The notes beneath the pieces were generated by a model. It saw nothing but the letters and a program-made list of their open reading frames with translations. It made no database searches and was not told where the DNA came from. From CAKVON01 sp902475665 (lineage in GTDB: Bacteria; Actinomycetota; Coriobacteriia; Coriobacteriales; Atopobiaceae), in NCBI GenBank assembly GCA_036321795.1, contig JAWQCY010000004.1, positions 62,001 to 126,000 of the forward strand: DNA of 64,000 bases, written 5' to 3'. Below, in pieces: positions 59,075 through 64,000 of this stretch. Position 1 is the first letter of the stretch. Each line of letters starts with the position of its first letter. The position numbers were made by a program, and so were the translations under genes.

Positions 59075-59587
59075 ATGCGCCTCTGCGAGCTGTTCTTCGT
59101 CTCGCCCGACGACATCTCGAGCGAGGGCATGGGCCTCTCAAGCCGTGCGATAATCCGCTGCGGCGGGCCGCGCGACGTCACCATGGCCATGCCAGGGCTC
59201 TTTCCCGCCTACCGCATCGTCGAGGGCCCCTCGGGAAGCTCCCTCAAACCCTTGGACCCCGTCTTCGCCCCCATGGACGTTGCCGAGAAGCACGCTGGGT
59301 CGATTATCCTCCGCACCAACGACGCAGGCGTCTCCCGCACCATCCCCAAGGATTCCTTCGTGCTGGTGGACCCTTCTGCCTCCCCCTGGAACGGCTGCAT
59401 CGTGGCCGCTGTCGTTGACGGCACACGAATGCTTATCCGCAGGTACAGCACAGGAAACTCCATGGTCATGCTATCCGCCAACAGCTATGAGCCGACCATG
59501 GGAAACGACCTGGTGCTCGACCGTCGCCGCGTCAAGATCCTCGGCACCTGCGTCTGGTGGCAAGCCACCCACGACCTCACCGCATAA
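59075..59587 (+). CDS. S24/LexA-like C-terminal domain protein, catalytic residues replaced
   Basis: 170 aa from ATG 59075; an earlier ATG 58958 would add 39 residues of poor quality overlapping the divergent gene. Residues 85-165 match the S24 fold: HAGSIILRTNDAGVSRTIPK, SFVLVDPSASPWNGCIVAAV, SANSYEPTMG. Where active members have G(D/E)SM and a KR(Y/W) Lys, this protein has NDAG and IRRY, so the Ser-Lys dyad is gone. No HTH is left. May be a scaffold or relic of a phage-type repressor. Confidence 0.6.
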   Translation: MRLCELFFVSPDDISSEGMGLSSRAIIRCGGPRDVTMAMPGLFPAYRIVEGPSGSSLKPLDPVFAPMDVAEKHAGSIILRTNDAGVSRTIPKDSFVLVDPSASPWNGCIVAAVVDGTRMLIRRYSTGNSMVMLSANSYEPTMGNDLVLDRRRVKILGTCVWWQATHDLTA

Positions 59588-59632
59588 TCCTTTAGGTCCG
59601 TTAATCGCCAGAATCAGACCGCTCGCGGCAAC

Positions 59633-59767
59633 TTACTCTAGCCAGATCTTGATCTTTCCTTCCACGCGAGAGATCCTCCAGTCAGCTTCCTGGATAGGGG
59701 CTGGAAGAGGCTGGATGGCTGCTCTGGACATAAAGGCACGATGCTCGATCACCATCGCGCCATTCAT
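59633..59767 (-). CDS. Possible 44-aa small protein
   Basis: ATG 59767, no clear SD. AAIQPLPAPIQEADWRISRV then a short basic end; composition is protein-like and the codons resemble the neighbours. Could be the tail of a lost gene. Confidence 0.3.
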   Translation of the reverse strand: MNGAMVIEHRAFMSRAAIQPLPAPIQEADWRISRVEGKIKIWLE

Positions 59768-59873
59768 CTAGGGCTGGGGTAACCAGCTTTTTTGTTAGCG
59801 ATTCTTTCTCTTCCACAACCTCGTCAGGAACACAGGCCTGTCATCAAAACCCAACGTGTGGAAGGAGCTCACC

Positions 59874-61289
59874 ATGAGCAACGCTGACATCATCATTCGC
59901 TTTACCGACCACTTCACCCAAACTGTCGGGAACATCAAGAGGGTTATCGGTCTGGTTCCGGCCAAGCACCTCATTCCCATCATCGACACACTCGATCTCG
60001 ACGCCAACCCGCGTAACTCGCGCCTGGGAAACGTGACCGACGCCATCCAGGCGTCCATCCGCGAGGACGAGACAACCGTCTCCCAGAAGCTGTTCCCCTT
60101 CAAGTCGAAGGGCATCCTTCTCGCCACGTCAACCTACGACGCCCTCGATCGCGGTCGTTTCCGCCTCGCCTTCGAGCCTCACGATGACGTCGAGGGCATC
60201 CTTGACGGTGGCCATAACACCCTCGCCATTGGCAGCTACATCCTCAATGCCGCCGAGGCTGCACTCGACAAGCACGCACCCAAAAAGTCCGAGGTCATGA
60301 TCTGGGAGGGCTTCAAGAACACCTGGACTGACCACCGTGGCGACATCGAGAAGTACCTCGAGCTCATTCGGGATGACAAGCCCACCCTTATGGAGAAGGG
60401 CATCAGCACCCTCGACTTCTCCATTCCCATCGAGCTGCTCGTTCCCACCGATCCCTTCGACGCGCTCTGCGTCGAGCAGTTCCGCACCTCACTCCTGGAA
60501 ATCTGTGACGCACGCAACAACAACGCCCAGCTCACCCAGGGGACTAAGGGCAACCAGGAAGGCCTGTTCGATGCCTTCAAGGGTCTTTTTCTCGAGAAGG
60601 ACCCTGTCTTCGCCGACAACATCAGCTGGAAGACCAACGACGGCAAGTCCATCAAGAGCAGGACGCTCATCGCCCTCTCTTGGATTCCCCTCTCCCTCAT
60701 CTCCAGCAAGGTGACCAACGGCGAGATTGACCCTCCCAACCCCTCCCTCATCTATAACAGCAAGGAGAAGTGCCAGGAGAAGTTCCTGCAGCTCATGCGT
60801 GACGACCGCGTCACCATCTCGACGGGCTCTGCCCGTCGAGAGCTCAAGAATCCGCAGGTTGCTAGCGCCCTCAAGGTCGCAACCGACCTCCCCGAGCTAT
60901 TCGACACGATTTACTCCCTTTTCCCGAAGTTCTACAACGAGAATGGCAACTACGGAAAGATCAGCGCGGTCAAGAGCCTCAAGAACAAGAGGGGCGAGTA
61001 CCCGACCCCCTTCTTTGGCCACAAGGCAGCCAACCCCGTCCCCGAGGGTTTCATCTACCCGCTCGTCTGCGGTCTGCGAGCGTTGATGGCCGTTGACGAT
61101 AAGGGCAACGTCTACTGGAAGACGAATCCTCGCAAGTTCCTCGAGAGTGATGCCTTCAAGAACGCCGTTGTCGAGTACAGTGGCGTCATCCAGCAGTCCG
61201 ACTACGACCCTCAAAAGGTCGGAAAGGGTGCCTTCAGCTACACCGCCGCCGAGAACTCCATGAAGCTGGCCTTCTTCATGCTTCAGTAA
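59874..61289 (+). CDS. AIPR/DndB-like protein with DGGHN motif, possible phage-resistance protein
   Basis: 471 aa, ATG 59874 with GAAGGAGC. Residues ~40-125: LDANPRNSRLGNVTDAIQAS, LFPFKSKGILLATSTYDAL and GILDGGHNTLAIGSYIL follow the order NxR...kskGI...(V/I)(N/D)GxxT of abortive-infection (AIPR) proteins and DGQHR/DndB-like proteins. The rest is helical with FFGHKAANPVPEGFIYPL near the end. Strong terminator follows at 61317. Role in defence is inferred from the motif and the setting. Confidence 0.55.
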   Translation: MSNADIIIRFTDHFTQTVGNIKRVIGLVPAKHLIPIIDTLDLDANPRNSRLGNVTDAIQASIREDETTVSQKLFPFKSKGILLATSTYDALDRGRFRLAFEPHDDVEGILDGGHNTLAIGSYILNAAEAALDKHAPKKSEVMIWEGFKNTWTDHRGDIEKYLELIRDDKPTLMEKGISTLDFSIPIELLVPTDPFDALCVEQFRTSLLEICDARNNNAQLTQGTKGNQEGLFDAFKGLFLEKDPVFADNISWKTNDGKSIKSRTLIALSWIPLSLISSKVTNGEIDPPNPSLIYNSKEKCQEKFLQLMRDDRVTISTGSARRELKNPQVASALKVATDLPELFDTIYSLFPKFYNENGNYGKISAVKSLKNKRGEYPTPFFGHKAANPVPEGFIYPLVCGLRALMAVDDKGNVYWKTNPRKFLESDAFKNAVVEYSGVIQQSDYDPQKVGKGAFSYTAAENSMKLAFFMLQ

Positions 61290-61604
61290 CGAATACAACA
61301 CTCGAACGTTAGACCTGCGGGGGGTGGCACATGCCTGTGTCACCCCCCGCAATTTCCCCCACTGTGCAATACGCCTGACCAACCCAGTCATCATGAGTTA
61401 GGCAAAGTGCTGTTCTGAACAGACCAGTATCCATTTAGCACGAGCGCTTATAGGCAACTTACCTTAGGCAACCGCGCCTTCGGTGTGCTTCAAACTCCAC
61501 TTCTTTGTCCACAAGTACAGTACACAGGCGAGCGAGTAACTCTGAGCTGGTATCGTTCCGTGTTGTCATATTTATCGAGTCAAATACTACAAGTAGTGAG
61601 GCAT
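61290..61604 (+). other. 315-nt gap: terminator, then upstream region of the acyltransferase
   Basis: After the 61317 terminator there is an AT-richer stretch with the near palindrome CTGTTCTGAACAG (61410-61422), a possible operator. No SD-led ORF. Confidence 0.5.
61317..61350 (+). terminator. Rho-independent-type terminator after the AIPR-like gene
   Basis: Perfect 10-bp GCGGGGGGTG/CACCCCCCGC stem (extendable by GCAC/GTGT) followed by AATTTCCC. Confidence 0.82.
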
Positions 61605-62675
61605 ATGACATCAGCGGTTGAAGGTACTTCTGGCAGGGCCGGCAGGGGACGCATCGTCTCCTTTGATGTCATCAGGCTTATCGCCATCTCCTGCGTGGTT
61701 CTCTGCCATTCGGTGGAGACCGTGTATAAGGCCGGCAATCTTTCCCTCGGGTATGGCCTGACCCACTACCTGGGACGCCTCGGAGTCCCCCTGTTCCTCT
61801 TCCTGACTGGAGCGCTCATCATCAACAAGGAGTTCAACTCGGATTCGATCAAGCGGTTCTTCTCGCACAACTGGTTCGGACTCGTCATTACCAGCGAGGT
61901 ATGGATACTGGTCTACTGGGTCTACGGGTCGCTGTGCGGGGATGCCTTCGACCTTGGCCTGCTTGCGCGCTACGCCACGTTTCAGGAGAAGCTCCCCTAT
62001 GGGTTCTGGTGGTACGTGCCCACAATCTTGAGCATCTACATCGCACTCCCCTTCATCGCAAAGGCGGTCAAGGGGTGCAAGACGCGGGACCTTCTCGTGC
62101 CCCTCGCGTTTTGCCTGACGTTTTCCTTCGCATTGCCGACGGCCAACCATATCCTGAAGTGCCTGGGCGGGAACATCGAACCAATCAAGACCACGTTGAA
62201 GCCGTTTTACGCGGGCGGCGAGTACGTCACCTACATCATCCTGGGCTACCTGGTGTTGCGACGCCAGTGCCTGAGGGAACTCAGACCATGCGTGTTGGCC
62301 TGTGGCCTGCTTGGCTTCTCGGTGTCAGGCATCCTCGCCGCGCGCACCGAGGCGGGCATCTGGTACAACAGCCTCTGGTTGCTGGGAACCTCCGTTTGTG
62401 GGGTCGAGCTAGTCAGACGACTGTTCGACCGACTGGAGGTCAAAGAGCTGCCGAGCGTGCTCACCCTGGTGTCAAAGGGCGCCTTCGGGATCTATATGGT
62501 CCACATGCTCGTAATGAAGGTCGTAAAGATGATTCCGCTCGGACTCGACTCGGCGCTCCCCAGGACGATGAGCGTCTGGTTCATGACCCTGCTTGCATCA
62601 GCTGCGTTTGTGGTCGCGATTCAACTGCTGCTTAGGAACCACCCCCGCGCAAAGAGGGTCCTTCTCGACTGCTAG
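61605..62675 (+). CDS. Acyltransferase-3 family membrane protein
   Basis: 356 aa from ATG 61605 (AGTGAGG). Ten membrane helices. IVSFDVIRLIAISCVVLCHS at the start is the acyltransferase-3 motif (R...H); LGRLGVPLFLFLTGALI and GFWWYVPTILSIYIALP follow. Members acylate exported glycans or cell-wall components. The gene borders a tRNA gene to the right. Partner glycan unknown. Confidence 0.85.
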   Translation: MTSAVEGTSGRAGRGRIVSFDVIRLIAISCVVLCHSVETVYKAGNLSLGYGLTHYLGRLGVPLFLFLTGALIINKEFNSDSIKRFFSHNWFGLVITSEVWILVYWVYGSLCGDAFDLGLLARYATFQEKLPYGFWWYVPTILSIYIALPFIAKAVKGCKTRDLLVPLAFCLTFSFALPTANHILKCLGGNIEPIKTTLKPFYAGGEYVTYIILGYLVLRRQCLRELRPCVLACGLLGFSVSGILAARTEAGIWYNSLWLLGTSVCGVELVRRLFDRLEVKELPSVLTLVSKGAFGIYMVHMLVMKVVKMIPLGLDSALPRTMSVWFMTLLASAAFVVAIQLLLRNHPRAKRVLLDC

Positions 62676-62737
62676 CTCGACTGCCTGTCAGGGCGAGAAG
62701 GCACTGGCGAGAAGGGCTGCGAGGTAGCGTAACAAGA

Positions 62738-62768
62738 AACCCGCCCAGGCCGATGACCTGGGCGGGTT
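62738..62768 (-). terminator. Terminator downstream of tRNA-Thr
   Basis: Perfect AACCCGCCCAGG/CCTGGGCGGGTT stem, 7-nt loop, then TTTCTTG on the minus strand. Confidence 0.9.
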
Positions 62769-62778
62769 TTGAATTTAG

Positions 62779-62854
62779 TGGAGCCAGTTATCAGACTTGA
62801 ACTGATGACCCCCGCTTTACGAGAGCGGTGCTCTACCAACTGAGCTAAACTGGC
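62779..62854 (-). tRNA. tRNA-Thr (anticodon CGT), CCA encoded
   Basis: 76 nt. GCCAGTT/AACTGGC acceptor stem is perfect, D-arm GCTC/GAGC, anticodon arm CCGCT-CTCGTAA-AGCGG, T-arm CATCAG-TTCAAGT-CTGATA type, discriminator T and CCA. Confidence 0.95.
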
Positions 62855-62939
62855 ACGGCACTTAACTATACGGAAGGTCCTCCCGTATTTCAAGCGGCAA
62901 TTTCACGCACACAAGTTCTGCGAGAGATTGCCGCAAAGG

Positions 62940-64000
62940 CTAGAGCATTCGCAGGACGGCGCGAACCAGACGCTCGAAGTCGTCGGCGTGGGCCTCGGCC
63001 TGCGCCAGGACGCTCTCGTGCGTAACGTTGGGGTCACCCGCCTCGTTGGCCGCCAGGGTCAGGCCGAGCACCTCCATGCCGAGCGCGTGCGCCATGATGA
63101 CCTCGTTGACGGTGGACATGCCCGTGTAGGACACGCCCAGCATGCGCAGGGCGGCAACCTCGGCGGGCGTCTCGAAGCTGGGACCCAGAAGGCCCGCCAG
63201 CACACCCTCCTCCACCGTGATGCCCAGGTCGTCGGCCACTCCGCGGGCAACGGTTCGCAGGTAGGGCGCATAGGCGTCCGTCATGCCCACGAACGGGGTG
63301 TCCAGGTCGCGCAGGTTCTCCTCGCAGGCAAGCGGGTTGGCGCCGGTGAGGTTGATCTGGTCGGTGATGATGCCCAGGCCCTGGCGGGCGTTACCGGCGA
63401 CGGCACCCGTGGCGCACGCGAAGATGATGTCGCGGCAGCCCAGATGGTGCGCATGACGCACCAGGCTGGTGACCTCGGCGGCAGAGTAGCCCTGGTAAAG
63501 GTGGATGCGGCCCGGGTAAACGACCACGGGGACGTCGTCCACGGTGCCGATCGTTGCCTGGAACGAGTGGCCTGCCACGGGCTGGGCGGCCAAGGGGAAG
63601 CCGTCGATGTCGTGGTAGTCGATCTTGCGGACGGGCTTGACGAGCTTTGCAAGGTGCCCCAGGCCGGTGCCCAGGATAATCGCGACGGGATGCTCCACCG
63701 ACGGCTTGCAGCGCTGAACGGTCTCCTCGGTAACCACGCAGACCCCCTCCTCCTTCAGCAGGCGCGTGAGCGTACCATCGCCTGCAACGAGCTTTCCAGT
63801 GTAGGTTCCATCGTAGACCAGCCCGCAGCCACACGACGGACTTTTCGCCTTGAGCACCGCGAGCGGCGCGACATCGCCCAGGTGAGCGCGCGCCTGACCC
63901 AGGCAGATCCGCGAGCCACGCTCGAAGTCCTCGGTCACGTCGCGCCCGTCTGCCAGGTAGACGCGGCCGCCACGCTGCTCCGCGGGCGGGCGCGGCACGG
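62940..64000 (-). CDS. DUF523-purine nucleoside phosphorylase fusion (5' end beyond window)
   Basis: At least 352 aa. The N-terminal visible ~95 residues are DUF523 (LADGRDVTEDFERG, VLKAKSPSCGCGLVYDGTYT, LTRLLKEEGVCVVTEE). The rest is a trimeric PNP: AIILGTGLGHLAKLV, VVVYPGRIHLYQGYS with phosphate-binding His, TGAVAGNA, GPSFETPAEVAALRMLG and GMSTVNEVIMAHALG. PNP cleaves purine nucleosides with phosphate for salvage. The N-terminus is cut by the window edge. Confidence 0.88.
   Translation of the reverse strand, partial: VPRPPAEQRGGRVYLADGRDVTEDFERGSRICLGQARAHLGDVAPLAVLKAKSPSCGCGLVYDGTYTGKLVAGDGTLTRLLKEEGVCVVTEETVQRCKPSVEHPVAIILGTGLGHLAKLVKPVRKIDYHDIDGFPLAAQPVAGHSFQATIGTVDDVPVVVYPGRIHLYQGYSAAEVTSLVRHAHHLGCRDIIFACATGAVAGNARQGLGIITDQINLTGANPLACEENLRDLDTPFVGMTDAYAPYLRTVARGVADDLGITVEEGVLAGLLGPSFETPAEVAALRMLGVSYTGMSTVNEVIMAHALGMEVLGLTLAANEAGDPNVTHESVLAQAEAHADDFERLVRAVLRML

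Noticed and set aside
61410..61422. SOS/LexA box (CTGTTCTGAACAG)
   Set aside because: The centre spacing does not match the GAAC-N4-GTTC actinobacterial box; kept only as a possible operator.

Overview
The window is a GC-rich, densely coded actinobacterial chromosome segment. Its content points to the class Coriobacteriia (Olsenella/Collinsella/Atopobiaceae-like): a NiaR-type NAD repressor next to nadABC, a DUF3793-flavodoxin pair, an RDAC-family protein, tRNA genes that encode CCA, and strong Shine-Dalgarno (SD) sites throughout. That assignment is inference from gene content, not from a marker gene.

Layout. (1) 1-12.6 kb: a carbohydrate/amino-sugar catabolic cluster with two ROK kinases, three intact SIS-domain proteins plus one SIS remnant, an APC permease, a NagB-like protein, a PfkB kinase, a YtcJ-like amidohydrolase, a FrlC-like epimerase and a FrlB-like deglycase. 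The best reading is uptake and breakdown of Amadori-type sugar-amine conjugates (fructoselysine-like): APC import, kinase phosphorylation, SIS deglycation. (2) 12.8-19.1 kb: mixed core genes (RDAC protein, DUF2974 lipase-like protein, CmpB-like membrane protein, HD protein, lipoprotein, tRNA-Phe, ArfB-like release factor, flavodoxin, DUF3793). (3) 19.1-23.3 kb: an accessory island of very small genes, with seven same-orientation copies of a 36-bp hairpin-forming repeat separating mini gene modules. (4) 23.5-31.6 kb: gpmA, an Nramp transporter, Nudix, methionine aminopeptidase, GNAT, flavodoxin, and a feoA2-feoA-feoB iron operon. (5) 31.9-53.6 kb: flippase, aspS, a CapA-like protein, rluA-like, hisS, LysR plus NhaC antiporter, a YARHG protein, ilvE, nadA-nadB-nadC-niaR, threonine aldolase, EamA, HAD, and DUF47-pit phosphate uptake. 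(6) 53.9-61.3 kb: a second accessory block of poorly known proteins (612-aa coiled-coil protein, EcsC protein, two DUF4230 proteins, a catalytically dead-looking S24 protein, an AIPR-like protein with DGGHN). It contains a G11 tract in a coding start and 21-bp direct repeats around the EcsC/DUF4230 module. It may be an undescribed defence or conflict locus. (7) 61.6-64 kb: acyltransferase, tRNA-Thr, and a DUF523-purine nucleoside phosphorylase fusion cut by the window edge.

Two signals stand out. The first is the 36-bp repeat array at 19675-21814, whose copies sit at gene ends and at the joints of truncated paralogues, next to several 26-30-aa single-helix membrane peptides. The second is the 13-mer TGCCGAGAAGTGC, which occurs ten times exactly in 64 kb on both strands, inside and between genes. 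Neither is explained by the annotated genes.
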